The notes beneath the pieces were generated by a model, which did not search any database, was not told the origin of the DNA, and saw nothing but the letters and a program-made list of their open reading frames with translations. From the NCBI RefSeq assembly GCF_013283645.1, contig NZ_JABEKV010000002.1, positions 999,798 through 1,063,797 of the forward strand: a stretch of 64,000 nt of DNA, written 5' to 3'. Both the position numbers and the translations under genes were made by a program. This DNA is from Sinorhizobium psoraleae (GTDB lineage Bacteria > Pseudomonadota > Alphaproteobacteria > Rhizobiales > Rhizobiaceae). The stretch's first letter is position 1. Every line of letters starts with the position of its first letter. Shown here in pieces: positions 1 to 9,435 of the stretch.

Positions 1-395
1 CGGACGAGACGGCGAGAGCGATCTCGCCGGACGGCTTTTTCCGCACCGGCGACATCGGTTTCATGAACTCCGAGGGGCTGACGAAAATCGTCGACCGCAA
101 GAAGGACATGATTCTCGTTTCCGGCTTCAACGTCTTCCCGAACGAGATCGAGGAAGTCGCGATAACCCACCCGGGCATCCTCGAATGTGCCGCCATCGGC
201 ATCCCCGATCCGCATTCGGGCGAGGCCGTGAAGCTCTTCGTCGTACGGAAGGATCCCGATCTCACCGAGGCGGAGGTCAAGCGCCACTGCGCCGCCAACC
301 TCACCAACTATAAGCGGCCGAGACACGTGGAATTTCGCACCGAGTTGCCGAAGTCGAATGTCGGCAAGATCCTGCGCAAGGATTTGCGCGGGTAG
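1..395 (+). CDS. fadD: Long-chain acyl-CoA synthetase, C-terminal part (partial)
   Basis: The gene enters from the left edge; the open frame runs from base 3 to a TAG at 393-395, giving 130 residues. It is the C-terminal domain of an adenylate-forming fatty acyl-CoA ligase, which activates fatty acids with ATP and CoA before beta-oxidation. The visible motifs are RTGDIGF (motor-hinge region), the linker [20 protein letters not shown] typical of FadD, and the catalytic lysine in the terminal [14 protein letters not shown]. FadD rather than another acyl-CoA ligase is inferred from the linker wording and from the neighbouring pgi, which matches remembered S. meliloti gene order. The N-terminal domain lies outside the window. 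Confidence 0.85.
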   Translation, partial: DETARAISPDGFFRTGDIGFMNSEGLTKIVDRKKDMILVSGFNVFPNEIEEVAITHPGILECAAIGIPDPHSGEAVKLFVVRKDPDLTEAEVKRHCAANLTNYKRPRHVEFRTELPKSNVGKILRKDLRG

Positions 396-429
396 CAGCA
401 GCGTCGGCCCTGATTGCTCCTCATCCTAA

Positions 430-455
430 CCTTCTGCCCGCTCGCGGGGAGAAGG
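430..455. repeat. GC-rich palindrome, dispersed type
   Basis: Twelve-base arms CCTTCTGCCCGC and GCGGGGAGAAGG surround a 2-base loop, with one mismatch. The core CTTCTCCCCGC/GCGGGGAGAAG recurs as a perfect version at 22946-22991, so this is one member of a dispersed family and not a fadD-specific terminator. It lies in the 209-base gap between fadD and pgi. Confidence 0.6.
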
Positions 456-604
456 TCCGGCAGGCGGCAAGGGGCCTCATCGCGCGCGACGCAGCGAAGG
501 CCCTCGCGCACGGCCTTTTTTCGCTGCAGCGCACACATGCCCTTGATTTACCGCAAACAAACCGACTAGCTATCGCAGCCAATTTCCGATGCAAGGAGCC
601 TGCG

Positions 605-2230
605 ATGAAAGCGCTTGTCGAACACCTGAAAGCCACTGCACGCGAGACCAATGCAACCGACATTCGCGCCGCCTTCGCGGCCGACCCGAACCGCTTCTCC
701 CGCTTCAGCACGACGCTCGACGACCTACTCTTCGATTATTCGAAATGCGCGGTGAACGACCGGATTCTCGATGGGCTCGAAGCGCTCGCAAAGGCGGCGA
801 AGGTAGAAGAGAAGCGGGACGCCATGTTCCGCGGCGATATCATCAACATGACCGAGGGCCGCGCCGTGCTGCACACGGCGCTCAGGAACCGCAGCAACCG
901 ACCGGTCCTCGCTGACGGCAAGGACGTGATGCCCGACGTCAACGCGGTACTCGACGCGATGGGTGCCTTTGCCGACGGCGTCCGTTCGGGCGCTTTGAAG
1001 GGCGCCACCGGCAAGGAGATCACCGACGTCATCAATATCGGCATCGGCGGCTCCGACCTCGGCCCAGTGATGGCGACGCTGGCGCTCAGCCCCTTCCACG
1101 ACGGTCCACGGCTGCATTTCGTTTCCAACATCGACGGCGCGCATATCGCCGACACGTTGAAGCTCGTCGATCCGGAAACCGCGCTCTTCATCGTTGCCTC
1201 GAAGACCTTCACCACGATCGAGACGATGACCAATGCGGCAACTGCCCGCGCCTTCATCGCCGACAAGCTCGGCGAAGCGGCGGTCGGGCATCACTTCGCT
1301 GCCGTCTCCACCGCGCTCGACAAGGTTGCCGCCTTCGGCATCGATCAGGCACGCGTCTTCGGCTTCTGGGACTGGGTCGGTGGGCGCTATTCGATCTGGT
1401 CGGCGATCGGCCTGCCGCTGATGATCGCGATCGGCAAGGAAAATTTCGGAAGCTTCCTCGACGGCGGCCACGCGATCGATAAGCATTTTCGCACAGCGCC
1501 GCTGCGTCAGAACATTCCGATGCTGCTCGGCCTGATCGGCTTCTATCATCGCAACGTGCTCGGCTATCCGTCGCGCGCGATCCTGCCCTACGACCAGCGC
1601 CTTGCGCGCTTCCCAGCCTATCTGCAGCAGCTCGACATGGAATCGAACGGCAAGGGCGTCACGATGGATAGCACACCGGTCGAATTCTCGACCGGCCCCG
1701 TCGTCTGGGGCGAACCGGGCACCAACGGCCAGCACGCCTTCTACCAGCTGATCCACCAGGGCACCGACATCATCCCGGCCGAATTCATGATCGCTGGCAA
1801 TGGCCACGAAAAGGACCTGCGTCACCAGCACCAGTTGCTGATGGCAAATTGCCTGGCGCAGTCGGAAGCCTTGATGAAGGGCCGCACGCTTGCCGAAGCC
1901 AAGGCGCAGCTCACGTCGAAGGGAATGGATGACGCCAAGGCCGACAAGATCGCCCCGCATCGGGTCTTCACCGGAAACCGGCCGTCTCTCACCTTCGTCT
2001 ACGACCAGCTCGATCCCTTCGCGCTCGGTCGCCTGATCGCCCTCTACGAACATCGCGTGTTCGTCGAAGGTGCGCTCTTCAACATCAATTCCTTCGACCA
2101 ATGGGGCGTCGAGCTCGGTAAGGAATTGGCCACCGGATTGCTGCCGGTGGTCGAAGGCAAGGAAAGCGCCGAAGGCCACGATTCATCGACCGCCGGTCTT
2201 GTCGCAGCCTTGCTGAAGGCCGCGCGTTGA
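605..2230 (+). CDS. pgi: Glucose-6-phosphate isomerase
   Basis: Full-length 541-residue cytoplasmic enzyme interconverting glucose 6-phosphate and fructose 6-phosphate. Both family signatures are visible: [20 protein letters not shown] around residues 325-345 and [17 protein letters not shown] near residue 490, together with GIGGSDLGP and SKTFTTIET in the sugar-phosphate-binding SIS domains. An AAGGAG ribosome site lies 7 bases upstream of the ATG. It converges with the fructokinase gene; imported fructose phosphorylated by Frk needs Pgi to reach the Entner-Doudoroff route, which rhizobia use in place of the classical glycolytic path. No anomalies were seen. Confidence 0.97.
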   Translation: MKALVEHLKATARETNATDIRAAFAADPNRFSRFSTTLDDLLFDYSKCAVNDRILDGLEALAKAAKVEEKRDAMFRGDIINMTEGRAVLHTALRNRSNRPVLADGKDVMPDVNAVLDAMGAFADGVRSGALKGATGKEITDVINIGIGGSDLGPVMATLALSPFHDGPRLHFVSNIDGAHIADTLKLVDPETALFIVASKTFTTIETMTNAATARAFIADKLGEAAVGHHFAAVSTALDKVAAFGIDQARVFGFWDWVGGRYSIWSAIGLPLMIAIGKENFGSFLDGGHAIDKHFRTAPLRQNIPMLLGLIGFYHRNVLGYPSRAILPYDQRLARFPAYLQQLDMESNGKGVTMDSTPVEFSTGPVVWGEPGTNGQHAFYQLIHQGTDIIPAEFMIAGNGHEKDLRHQHQLLMANCLAQSEALMKGRTLAEAKAQLTSKGMDDAKADKIAPHRVFTGNRPSLTFVYDQLDPFALGRLIALYEHRVFVEGALFNINSFDQWGVELGKELATGLLPVVEGKESAEGHDSSTAGLVAALLKAAR

Positions 2231-2237
2231 GCAACAA

Positions 2238-2262
2238 AAGGGCGCCAGCGATGGCGCCCCTT
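2238..2262. terminator. Hairpin between convergent pgi and frk
   Basis: A stem of GGGCGCC and GGCGCCC with a 6-base loop, flanked by AA and TT, lies 8 bases after the pgi stop. The T tract is very short, so termination is plausible but not certain. It could serve both converging transcripts. Confidence 0.5.
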
Positions 2263-2308
2263 CAGCTTTCAGGTATCCGCGCCGAGAGGCGGGACGCCCC
2301 GGAAAAGC

Positions 2309-3241
2309 TCACAGCCCGATTTCGTATTGCCACGGCGGATTTGCGCCGGCGCGCGAGACGGTAACGGCCGCGGCCTTGGCGCCGAGCGCCAAAGCCTGAC
2401 GGACTGCGGCGTCGCTGAGATTTGCCACGTTGTTCTTGGTCAGCAGGTTGTTGAGCTTCAACGACGCCAGCACGCCGGCATCAAAAGTATCTCCGGCACC
2501 GACCGTATCGACGACCGTCACCCGTTCACCGGCGACTTCGACCTTGTGGTTCCTGGTATAGCCAACCGCGCCATCGGCACCCTTGGTGATCAGCACCAGC
2601 TTGGGGCCGCGCTTCAGCCATTCGGCAGCAAGCTCGTCATGGCTGCCTTCCATGCCGAACCAGGCGAGGTCCTCATCGGAAAACTTGATGATGTCCGACA
2701 TCGCCGCCATGCGGTTCATGCGGCCGAGATGCGCCTCGCGATCCTTGATGAAGCCGGGACGGATGTTCGGGTCGAAGGAGATCACGCGCTTTTCGTGCTC
2801 GCGCATCATCAAGGCTTCGTAAGTCGAGCCGCACGGTTCGGGAATGAGGCTGATCGCACCGAAATGCAGTGCCTCGCAGAATTCGCCGAGCGCCGGGAGA
2901 TGATCCTTGGTGATCATCCGTCCGGCGGTGTTCTCGTCGAAGAAGGCGTAGCTCGCGTGACCATTGACGAGCTTCACGAATGCAAGCGTCGTGTGGAGCG
3001 GAAGGATCGCGCAAGGGCCGAAATCGACATTCGCGGCTTTCAGTGTAACGCGCAGGATATCGCCGAACATGTCGTCGGAAAGGCCGGTGAAGAAGCCGGT
3101 CGGGATGCCGAGCCGCCCGAGCGCAATGGCGGTATTGAAGATCGCTCCGCCGGCATAGGGCGCAAAGGCGCTCTCCCCGGCCGCCGTGTCGCGCGGCAGC
3201 ATGTCGATCAAGGCTTCCCCGCAACAAACGATCATCGGCAT
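2309..3241 (-). CDS. frk: Fructokinase, PfkB/ribokinase family
   Basis: A 310-residue ATP-dependent sugar kinase that phosphorylates fructose to fructose 6-phosphate in the cytoplasm. PfkB signature 1 is in the N-terminal third (GGAIFNTAIALGRLG), and signature 2 with the catalytic aspartate is VVDTVGAGDTFDAG near residue 245. The ATG follows GGGAGGAA closely. It lies downstream of pyrC and pyrE on the same strand, next to convergent pgi and close to the frc importer, so it probably supplies the kinase step for fructose taken up by FrcBCA. Family members also accept other hexoses; the fructose assignment rests on context. Confidence 0.88.
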   Translation of the reverse strand: MPMIVCCGEALIDMLPRDTAAGESAFAPYAGGAIFNTAIALGRLGIPTGFFTGLSDDMFGDILRVTLKAANVDFGPCAILPLHTTLAFVKLVNGHASYAFFDENTAGRMITKDHLPALGEFCEALHFGAISLIPEPCGSTYEALMMREHEKRVISFDPNIRPGFIKDREAHLGRMNRMAAMSDIIKFSDEDLAWFGMEGSHDELAAEWLKRGPKLVLITKGADGAVGYTRNHKVEVAGERVTVVDTVGAGDTFDAGVLASLKLNNLLTKNNVANLSDAAVRQALALGAKAAAVTVSRAGANPPWQYEIGL

Positions 3242-3315
3242 TTCCTCCCTTAACGACCATTCCTTCGATTATTCAATCGATTTAAATCAGATCTCTCGCC
3301 AAAGCCAGCGAAAGC

Positions 3316-4014
3316 TCACTGGGCCGCAAGCGCGCTGACGCCGCCGTTGCGACCGGACCAGGCGAGCGGAGCGTTGAGAAACGCTTCGACCTCGTTCAGC
3401 GTCTTCTCGTCGAACAGCGCCTGCTCGCGGGCAACCGCCAATACGTTGCGCCACGTCGCGATGAAGTGCAGGTCGACCCCCTTCGATTTCATGTCCGCCC
3501 GCGCTTCCGGGAAGATGTCGTAGTAGAAGAGCGCGATGCCGTGGTCGACCACACCGCCGGCCGCGCGGATCGCATCGATGAACTTGAACATCGAACCGCC
3601 GGCGGTCGTCAGATCCTCGATGACCAGAACACGCGCGCCTTCCGGCATATGACCCTCGATCTGGGCATTGCGGCCATGGCCCTTCGGCGCCTTGCGCACA
3701 TAGATCATCGGCAGGCCGAGGCGCTCGGCAAGCATGGCGGCGAAGGGGATGCCGGCCGTCTCGCCGCCGGCGACCACGTCGAACTGCTCGAAACCGGCCT
3801 CGCGGAGGATCGTCGCGGCGGCGAAATCCATCACCGCGGAGCGGATGCGCGGATGAGAGATCAGCTTACGGCAGTCGATGTAGACAGGGCTCGCCATGCC
3901 GGAGGACAGCTTGTAAGGCTCGTCGGCACGAAAATGCACCGCCTTGATCTCCCAGAGCATTTTCGCGACCAGCTCAGCCATCACCGCCTTGTCGGTGAAC
4001 GCGTTGGAAAACAT
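3316..4014 (-). CDS. pyrE: Orotate phosphoribosyltransferase
   Basis: A 232-residue enzyme joining orotate to PRPP to make OMP in pyrimidine synthesis. The PRPP-binding motif is [13 protein letters not shown] around residue 130. The ATG at 4014 is preferred over the TTG one codon earlier (4017) because GGAAGGAGAG sits at normal spacing. pyrC lies 81 bases upstream on the same strand, so two consecutive steps of the pathway are probably cotranscribed, with a hairpin repeat in the gap. There is a C-terminal extension relative to the E. coli enzyme, normal for the longer alphaproteobacterial form. Confidence 0.95.
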   Translation of the reverse strand: MFSNAFTDKAVMAELVAKMLWEIKAVHFRADEPYKLSSGMASPVYIDCRKLISHPRIRSAVMDFAAATILREAGFEQFDVVAGGETAGIPFAAMLAERLGLPMIYVRKAPKGHGRNAQIEGHMPEGARVLVIEDLTTAGGSMFKFIDAIRAAGGVVDHGIALFYYDIFPEARADMKSKGVDLHFIATWRNVLAVAREQALFDEKTLNEVEAFLNAPLAWSGRNGGVSALAAQ

Positions 4015-4030
4015 CAATCTCTCCTTCCTG

Positions 4031-4075
4031 GCGTGACCCCGAAAAGCGGGAACCGGTTTTCGGATTCAGTCACGC
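4031..4075. repeat. Imperfect palindrome between pyrC and pyrE
   Basis: Outer arms GCGTGAC (4031-4037) and GTCACGC (4069-4075) enclose an inner CCGAAAAGCGGGAACCGGTT hairpin. It occupies most of the pyrC-pyrE gap. Its position suggests a dispersed repeat that could also modulate pyrE expression; no T tract is present. Confidence 0.5.
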
Positions 4076-4095
4076 GGCAAAACAACCCTCGTCAA

Positions 4096-5133
4096 TCAGA
4101 CGACGGCCCAATAAAGCGGGAACATCGGATCGAAAACGGTGACCGGGCCGGCCTCGGTCTCAACCTTGGCCGGATAGCGGACCGGCTGTTCCTGCTTGCG
4201 CAGCGTGATCGTTTCCTCGTTCACCGGCAGGCCGTACCAGGAGGGACCATTCAACGATGCGAAGGCCTCCAGACGATCGAGCGCCCCCTCCTCTTCGAAG
4301 ACATGGGCAAGGCAGCTCATGGTGTTGATCGATGTATAGATGCCGGCGCAACCGCAGGCACATTCCTTCAGCGGATCGACGTGGGGCGCGGAATCGGTGC
4401 CAAGAAAGAAGCGTGCATCTCCGGACGTCGCCGCCGCGCGCAGCGCCAGGCGGTGCTTCTCGCGCTTGGCGACCGGCAGGCAGTAGTAATGCGGCTTGAT
4501 ACCGCCGACGAGGATGGCATTGCGATTGATGATCAGATGGTGGGTCGTGATCGAGCCGGCGAGATTGGCTTTGGACGCGTTGATGTAGTCGACACCATCC
4601 TTGGTCGTTACGTGCTCCATAGTGACCCGAAGCTCGGGCAGGCGCCGGCGGAGCGGGTCGAGCACGGTTTCGATGAACACCGCTTCGCGGTCGAAGATGT
4701 CGACATCGGCGGTCGTCACCTCGCCATGGACGCAGAGCGGCAAACCTATCTCGGCCATGCGCTCCAGCACCGGCATCGCTTTCTCGATGTCGCGAACGCC
4801 GCTGTGCGAGTTGGTCGTCGCTCCTGCCGGATAGAGCTTGACCGCCTTGACGAGGCCACGCCTGTGGCCGGTCTCGACGTCGTCCGGGTCGGTGCCTTCG
4901 GTCAGATAGAGCGTCATCAACGGCTCGAACCGATGCTCCGTGGGAACGGCGGCGAGAATGCGCTCGCGATAGGCGGCCGCATCGGCGGTGGTCACGACCG
5001 GCGGCACCAGATTAGGCATGATGATGGCGCGGGCAAAGTGGCGGCTCGTGTCCGCGATCACGCCGCGCAGCATGCCGCCGTCGCGCAGGTGAAGGTGCCA
5101 ATCGTCCGGGCGGCGGATAACGAGGTCTTGCAT
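4096..5133 (-). CDS. pyrC: Dihydroorotase, homodimeric E. coli type
   Basis: A 345-residue zinc amidohydrolase cyclising carbamoyl aspartate to dihydroorotate. Metal ligands are seen in [11 protein letters not shown] near the N terminus; the lysine that is carbamylated to bridge the two zinc ions is in [15 protein letters not shown] near residue 100. Length and motifs are those of the short E. coli-like class and not of the longer class I enzyme. It is the first gene of a leftward pyrC-pyrE-frk run. A GGGAGAA ribosome site precedes the ATG. Confidence 0.96.
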   Translation of the reverse strand: MQDLVIRRPDDWHLHLRDGGMLRGVIADTSRHFARAIIMPNLVPPVVTTADAAAYRERILAAVPTEHRFEPLMTLYLTEGTDPDDVETGHRRGLVKAVKLYPAGATTNSHSGVRDIEKAMPVLERMAEIGLPLCVHGEVTTADVDIFDREAVFIETVLDPLRRRLPELRVTMEHVTTKDGVDYINASKANLAGSITTHHLIINRNAILVGGIKPHYYCLPVAKREKHRLALRAAATSGDARFFLGTDSAPHVDPLKECACGCAGIYTSINTMSCLAHVFEEEGALDRLEAFASLNGPSWYGLPVNEETITLRKQEQPVRYPAKVETEAGPVTVFDPMFPLYWAVV

Positions 5134-5281
5134 GGTCAGCGTTCTCCCGATGCTCGCGTCCGATCGGCGCGAGCGGCGCGCTGGCCGGTCGATGCGCTCG
5201 ATGAACGGGACTTCATGTGGTGAAACCGCGCCTCGATATCATCATTGCGCCGCAAAACACAATGGTGATTCGAAAAGTGCA

Positions 5282-5329
5282 GAGCGGGATGCGTGCGGAA
5301 AACCGCGCACACTTTTCCTCATCCCGCTC
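5282..5329. repeat. Palindromic repeat between frcK and pyrC
   Basis: Ten-base perfect arms GAGCGGGATG and CATCCCGCTC enclose a second stem GTGCGG/CCGCGCAC. It lies 12 bases beyond the frcK stop on the minus strand, so it may end the frc transcript. The inner GGAAAACCG wording is also found in the dispersed elements at 14590 and 61784, so it is probably a mosaic repeat. Confidence 0.55.
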
Positions 5330-5341
5330 CGAGCCCATCCC

Positions 5342-5962
5342 TCAGAAATCCCGGATGACGAGGCTGGCCGGCCGGCGGTTGCCTATAACGCGACGGGCAT
5401 TCGGGATGTCGTTGCCGAACGCCTTCATCCTCGCGGTCTCGTCGTCATAGCCGTGATCGTACCAGCGTTTCAGCAATCGCTGCTCGACCATATCGAGGCC
5501 GGGATCGATGAAAATCGAAAGGTCGAAGGCCCCTTCTAGTCTGTTCCACGGCGCTTCGTCGAGCATCAGATAGTTGCCTTCGACGAGAACGATGCGCGTT
5601 TCCGGCGCGATCACCCGCGCAGAGGCGATTGCCAGCTCGCGCGAGCGGTCGAAGATCGGCACGAGGACTTCGCCGTCGTTGGCGCTAACGGCAGCGAGCG
5701 TCGAAAGAAACGACCTGAAGTCGAAGGTTTCGGGCGCGCCCTTGAGGGCAAGCAGTCCCTTTTCTTCGAGAACGGCATTGTCCATGTGGAAGCCGTCCAT
5801 CGGCAGTACCGCCGCCTTCTCGCCGGCTTCCGCTAGAGCCTCGGCAAGCACTTCAGCGAGCGTCGATTTGCCGGCACCCGGTGGACCGGCTATGGCAACG
5901 ATGAAACGGGCGGCGCCGGCCGCCCGCTGGAGGATCTCATCCCTCAGGGCATGCAGGTTCAT
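5342..5962 (-). CDS. frcK: FrcK, P-loop kinase of the fructose uptake operon
   Basis: A 206-residue cytoplasmic P-loop protein of the uridine/pantothenate kinase-like group. Walker A is GPPGAGKST near residue 25, and PMDGFHMDN follows, a typical substrate-binding segment of this family. Its start overlaps the frcA stop by four bases (ATGA), so it is translationally coupled to the transporter. It is the last gene of frcBCAK. The substrate is not established from sequence; it may phosphorylate imported sugar, but frk already covers that step, so nucleoside or other sugar kinase activity is possible. Confidence 0.85.
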   Translation of the reverse strand: MNLHALRDEILQRAAGAARFIVAIAGPPGAGKSTLAEVLAEALAEAGEKAAVLPMDGFHMDNAVLEEKGLLALKGAPETFDFRSFLSTLAAVSANDGEVLVPIFDRSRELAIASARVIAPETRIVLVEGNYLMLDEAPWNRLEGAFDLSIFIDPGLDMVEQRLLKRWYDHGYDDETARMKAFGNDIPNARRVIGNRRPASLVIRDF

Positions 5963-6741
5963 GCGGCAAGAACCTCTCCAGGCGGCGCCTTGGCACCGGT
6001 CATGAAGGCCACCGCATCCGACATGGTATAGTCCTTCGGATTGATGACGCAGAGCCGCCGGCCGAGGCGGTGGATATGGATCCGGTCCGCCACCTCGAAG
6101 ACGTGCGGCATGTTGTGCGAGATCAACACGATCGGCAGACCGCGGCGGCGAACGTCGAGGATCAGTTCCAGCACCCGCCGGCTTTCCTTGACGCCGAGCG
6201 CCGCCGTCGGTTCGTCCATGATCACCACTTTGGAACCGAAGGCGGCGGCGCGGGCGACGGCGACCCCCTGGCGCTGGCCACCCGACAGGGTCTCCACCGC
6301 CTGGTTGATGTTCTGGATCGTCATCAGGCCGAGTTCAGAGAGCTTTGCCCGCGCTTGTTTTTCCATGGCCGCACGGTCCAGCGAGCGGAACCACTTGCCC
6401 ATGATGCCGGGCTTGCGGATCTCTCGGCCGAGGAACATGTTGTCGGCGATCGATAGCGCCGGAGACAGGGCGAGATTCTGATAGACCGTCTCGATACCGG
6501 CCTTCCTGGCTTCCATCGGCGAGCGGAAATGGATCGGCTGGCCCTCGAGCCGGATCTCGCCCTCGTCAGGGGTGATGGCGCCGGAGATCGCCTTGATCAT
6601 CGTGGATTTGCCGGCGCCGTTGTCGCCGATCACGGCCAGGATTTCGCCCGGGTAGAGATCGAAATCGGCGTGGTCGAGAGCGGTCACGCGACCGTAGCGC
6701 TTGACGAGACCGCGGGCGGTGAGAATGGGTTCCTGTGCCAT
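5959..6741 (-). CDS. frcA: Fructose ABC transporter, ATP-binding subunit
   Basis: A 260-residue ATPase of a CUT2-type sugar importer. It has Walker A GDNGAGKST, the signature LSGGQRQGVAVA and Walker B VVIMDEPTAAL. Unlike RbsA or XylG it holds only one nucleotide-binding domain, so it must act as a homodimer. The ATG at 6741 shares its A with the frcC TGA. An open frame continues upstream to 7947, but that stretch is the antisense-frame shadow of frcC and has no transporter features. Assignment to fructose follows the frc operon of S. meliloti. Confidence 0.93.
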   Translation of the reverse strand: MAQEPILTARGLVKRYGRVTALDHADFDLYPGEILAVIGDNGAGKSTMIKAISGAITPDEGEIRLEGQPIHFRSPMEARKAGIETVYQNLALSPALSIADNMFLGREIRKPGIMGKWFRSLDRAAMEKQARAKLSELGLMTIQNINQAVETLSGGQRQGVAVARAAAFGSKVVIMDEPTAALGVKESRRVLELILDVRRRGLPIVLISHNMPHVFEVADRIHIHRLGRRLCVINPKDYTMSDAVAFMTGAKAPPGEVLAA

Positions 6742-7823
6742 CAGGCTGCTACCTTTCTGATCCACTGGTCGATTGCAACGGCGAGGATGATCAGCAAGCC
6801 GATCAAGAGATAGGTCCATTGCGGATCCGTGCCCATGAGGCGAAGTCCGAGCGAGAAGACGCCGACGATCAATGCGCCGAAGAGCATGCCGAGAATGGAG
6901 CCGCGACCGCCGAAGAGCGAGATGCCGCCGATCACCACGGCGGTAATCGATTCGATATTCGCGAACTGGCCTGCCGTCGGCGAGACCGATCCGATACGGC
7001 CGATCAGGGCCCAGCCGGCAAGCGCGCAGATGAGACCCGAGAGCGTGTAGATGGTGACGAGCATACCCTTGACATTGACGCCGGCGAGCTTGGCCGCCTC
7101 GGGGTCGTCGCCGACCGCGTAGACATAGCGTCCCCAGGCTGTGCGGTTGAGCACATACCAGAGCAGGGCCACGAGAAGCACCATGGCGACGACGCCGTAG
7201 GTGAAGACGGCGTTGCCGATGCGGAAATTCTGACCGAAGAACTGCAGGATCGGCGCGTTGTTGGAGATATCCTGGGCGCGGATCGTCTCGTTGGCGGAAT
7301 AGAGGAAGTTGGAGGCGAGCACGATCTGCCACATGCCGAGCGTGACGATGAAGGGCGGCAGCTTCATGCGCGCAACGAGCGTGCCATTGATGAAGCCGCA
7401 GAGCGCCCCGATGCCGAGACCGCAGAGAACGGATAGTGTTGGTGGCAGGCCGTAGCGGAAGGTGAACTGCCCCATGATCACCGATGACAGCACCATCATG
7501 GCGCCGACCGAGAGATCGATGCCCGCCGTCAGGATGACGAGCGTCTGCGCGGCACCTACGATGCCGACGATCGCCACCTGCTGCAGGATGAGCGTCATCG
7601 TGAAGGCGGAAAAGAACTTGCCGCCGAGGATGGCGCCGAAGGCGATCAGCGACAGAACCAGCACGATCAACGGTACGGCGGCCGGACTTGAATGAAGGAA
7701 ATGCTGCAGCTTCTGAAGCGGCGTCTTGTCGTGTGTATCGAAGGACGCCACCTCCGTCGAACTGTTGACCAGGACCTTTTCGAATTCCTGGGATGATTGT
7801 GCGGCTGTGTTTGGCTCGCCCAT
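6741..7823 (-). CDS. frcC: Fructose ABC transporter, permease subunit
   Basis: A 360-residue integral membrane protein of the BPD-transporter 2 (RbsC/XylH) family with about ten hydrophobic segments; it forms the inner-membrane channel with FrcA. The start at 7823 (MGEPNTAAQ) is chosen because GGGAGGAG lies just upstream and gives the 360-residue length I recall for FrcC; the frame itself is open up to 7910. The conserved motif of this permease family, GGISLFGGRGSI, is near residue 290. A 197-base gap containing a hairpin separates it from frcB. Confidence 0.93.
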   Translation of the reverse strand: MGEPNTAAQSSQEFEKVLVNSSTEVASFDTHDKTPLQKLQHFLHSSPAAVPLIVLVLSLIAFGAILGGKFFSAFTMTLILQQVAIVGIVGAAQTLVILTAGIDLSVGAMMVLSSVIMGQFTFRYGLPPTLSVLCGLGIGALCGFINGTLVARMKLPPFIVTLGMWQIVLASNFLYSANETIRAQDISNNAPILQFFGQNFRIGNAVFTYGVVAMVLLVALLWYVLNRTAWGRYVYAVGDDPEAAKLAGVNVKGMLVTIYTLSGLICALAGWALIGRIGSVSPTAGQFANIESITAVVIGGISLFGGRGSILGMLFGALIVGVFSLGLRLMGTDPQWTYLLIGLLIILAVAIDQWIRKVAA

Positions 7824-7965
7824 GGAGACTCCTCCCGTGAACCCCACTCCCAAGGGGGGTGCATTGCTGCCGGATGCGGCCCCGCCGATGATTTCGGCGA
7901 GTTTCAGCAATCTCTAAAAACTGCGCAGGTTTTCCGCGCCATGTCAAAGATCTCGGCGCTTATGC

Positions 7966-7989
7966 GAAGGGCGGCCGGGGCCGCCCTTC
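7966..7989 (-). terminator. Hairpin in the frcB-frcC gap
   Basis: Perfect nine-base arms GAAGGGCGG and CCGCCCTTC with a 6-base loop stand 32 bases after the frcB stop. Hairpins at this point of ABC operons commonly stabilise the binding-protein message or reduce read-through, giving more FrcB than FrcC and FrcA. There is no strong U tract on the minus strand, so partial attenuation or message protection is likelier than full termination. Confidence 0.5.
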
Positions 7990-8020
7990 CCTGTACATGG
8001 TCACCGGATCGCCGAGGTAA

Positions 8021-9046
8021 TTAACCCCAGCACTTATCCGTGCCGACCTTGGTGTCGATCGACTCGACGCCTGAAACCGGCTTGTCGGTGACGAGCGAAA
8101 CGCCGGTGTCGACGAAGTCCTTGCCCTCGGTCGGCTTCGGCTTTTCGCCGGTGTCTGCGAATTTCTTGATCGCCTCGATGCCGAGCGCGGCCATCATCAG
8201 CGGATATTGCTGCGACGTCGCGCCGATGACGCCGTCGGCGACGTTCTTGACGCCCGGGCAGCCACCATCGACTGAAACGATCAGCACATCCTTTTCGCGG
8301 CCGACGGCTTTCAGCGCCTCATAGGCACCAGCGGCGGCCGGCTCGTTGATCGTATGCACGACGTTGATGGTCGGATCCTTCTGGAGGAGGTTCTCCATGG
8401 CGGTGCGACCACCCTCTTCGTTGCCATTGGTGACGTCGTGGCCAACGATGCGCGGGTCGTCCTCGTCACCGATCTTGTTCGGGTCCTTCGGGTCGATGCC
8501 GAAACCGATCATGAAGCCCTGGTCGCGCAACACGTCCACGGTCGGCTGCGAAGGTGTCAGGTCGAGGAAGGCGACCTTGGCATCCTTGGCGGCGTCGCCC
8601 AGCGTCGCGGCCGCCCACTGGCCGATCAGCTTGCCGGCGAGCAGATTGTCCGTCGCGAAGGTCGCGTCAGCGGCATCGAGCGGCTCGAGGGGGGTGTCGA
8701 GCGCGATGACAAGCAAGCCGGCCTCACGAGCCTTCTGCACCTGCGGCACGATGCCCTTGGTGTCGGACGCCGTCAGCAGGATGCCCTTGGCACCATCGGC
8801 AATGCAGGTCTCGATTGCCGCGACCTGGCTTTCGGAATCACCGTCGATCTTGCCTGCGTAGGACTTCAGCGTCATGCCGAGTTCCTGGGCCTTGGCGGTG
8901 GCGCCTTCCTTCATCTTCACGAAAAAGGGATTGGTGTCGGTCTTGGTAATGAGGCAGGCCGAAACGTCGGCGGCCTGCGACGGCGAAGCGAAGGCAACTC
9001 CGAGCGCCAGTGCCGCAAAGGCAGCGGAAAGAACAGTTTTCTTCAT
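8021..9046 (-). CDS. frcB: Fructose ABC transporter, periplasmic binding protein
   Basis: A 341-residue secreted sugar-binding protein of the RbsB-like family. The start at 9046 is set by GGGAGG and by a classical signal peptide ([20 protein letters not shown], cut probably after SQAA). Mature-protein motifs include [11 protein letters not shown] at the N-terminal hinge and [12 protein letters not shown] in the second lobe. It is promoter-proximal in frcBCAK and divergent from the ROK regulator. In S. meliloti FrcB binds fructose, ribose and mannose. Confidence 0.93.
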   Translation of the reverse strand: MKKTVLSAAFAALALGVAFASPSQAADVSACLITKTDTNPFFVKMKEGATAKAQELGMTLKSYAGKIDGDSESQVAAIETCIADGAKGILLTASDTKGIVPQVQKAREAGLLVIALDTPLEPLDAADATFATDNLLAGKLIGQWAAATLGDAAKDAKVAFLDLTPSQPTVDVLRDQGFMIGFGIDPKDPNKIGDEDDPRIVGHDVTNGNEEGGRTAMENLLQKDPTINVVHTINEPAAAGAYEALKAVGREKDVLIVSVDGGCPGVKNVADGVIGATSQQYPLMMAALGIEAIKKFADTGEKPKPTEGKDFVDTGVSLVTDKPVSGVESIDTKVGTDKCWG

Positions 9047-9159
9047 GTAATCCTCCCAAGGATTGAAAAACGTGCCGGCATCCCGGCTTCGGGCTTCGTC
9101 GCCGCAGCATTCTCCTCCTGCGGACGGCGCTTCCGAAGGTAAGTCAAACACCAAACTTT

Positions 9160-9205
9160 CTGGGTGTCAATAAATAAATCAAATTGAATTATTATTCCGT
9201 TGTGG
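9160..9205 (-). promoter_or_regulatory. frcB: AT-rich frcB control region
   Basis: Within the 389-base gap between divergent frcB and frcR, bases 9165-9205 are strikingly AT-rich for this chromosome. Read on the minus strand they contain TTGACA (complement of 9165-9170) preceded by runs of ATTTATT and AATAATAATT. This is the likely site of the frcB promoter and of operator binding by the ROK protein. The start point cannot be fixed by eye because no convincing -10 box is spaced correctly. Confidence 0.4.
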
Positions 9206-9305
9206 CATTCTTAGGCTCGGGACGAGCTTGGAGGAACCCCGGACCGTCCGGCAAATTGACAGATCGACCTGAAGTGGAAACAACAGATTCGCGCCAAGCG
9301 AGCAT

Positions 9306-9409
9306 CTACAGCGCCTCGCATCCGCTCAGACGCGCAAGGATCGCTGTAGAACTTTGAATTTGCAGCGTGATTTTCCCTCAAATCGGTTCCCGATTTAAGG
9401 AATCATGCA
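9306..9409. repeat. RIME1-like intergenic element, copy 1
   Basis: Two adjoining palindromes: the first has terminal arms CTACAGCG and CGCTGTAG (9306-9349), the second runs from TGCA at 9361 to TGCA at 9409 around a CAAATCGG/CCGATTT core. The linker AACTTTGAATT is shared with other copies. This matches the two-hairpin, about 100-base Rhizobium intergenic mosaic element. It lies just upstream of the frcR start and could be part of its leader. Confidence 0.8.
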
Positions 9410-9435
9410 ATGTGCCAACGGGAGGAGACGGTGGC

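Noticed and set aside
5959..7947. FrcA with a 400-residue N-terminal extension
   Set aside because: The extension is an out-of-frame reading of frcC. The ATG at 6741 opens a normal ATPase and overlaps the frcC stop.
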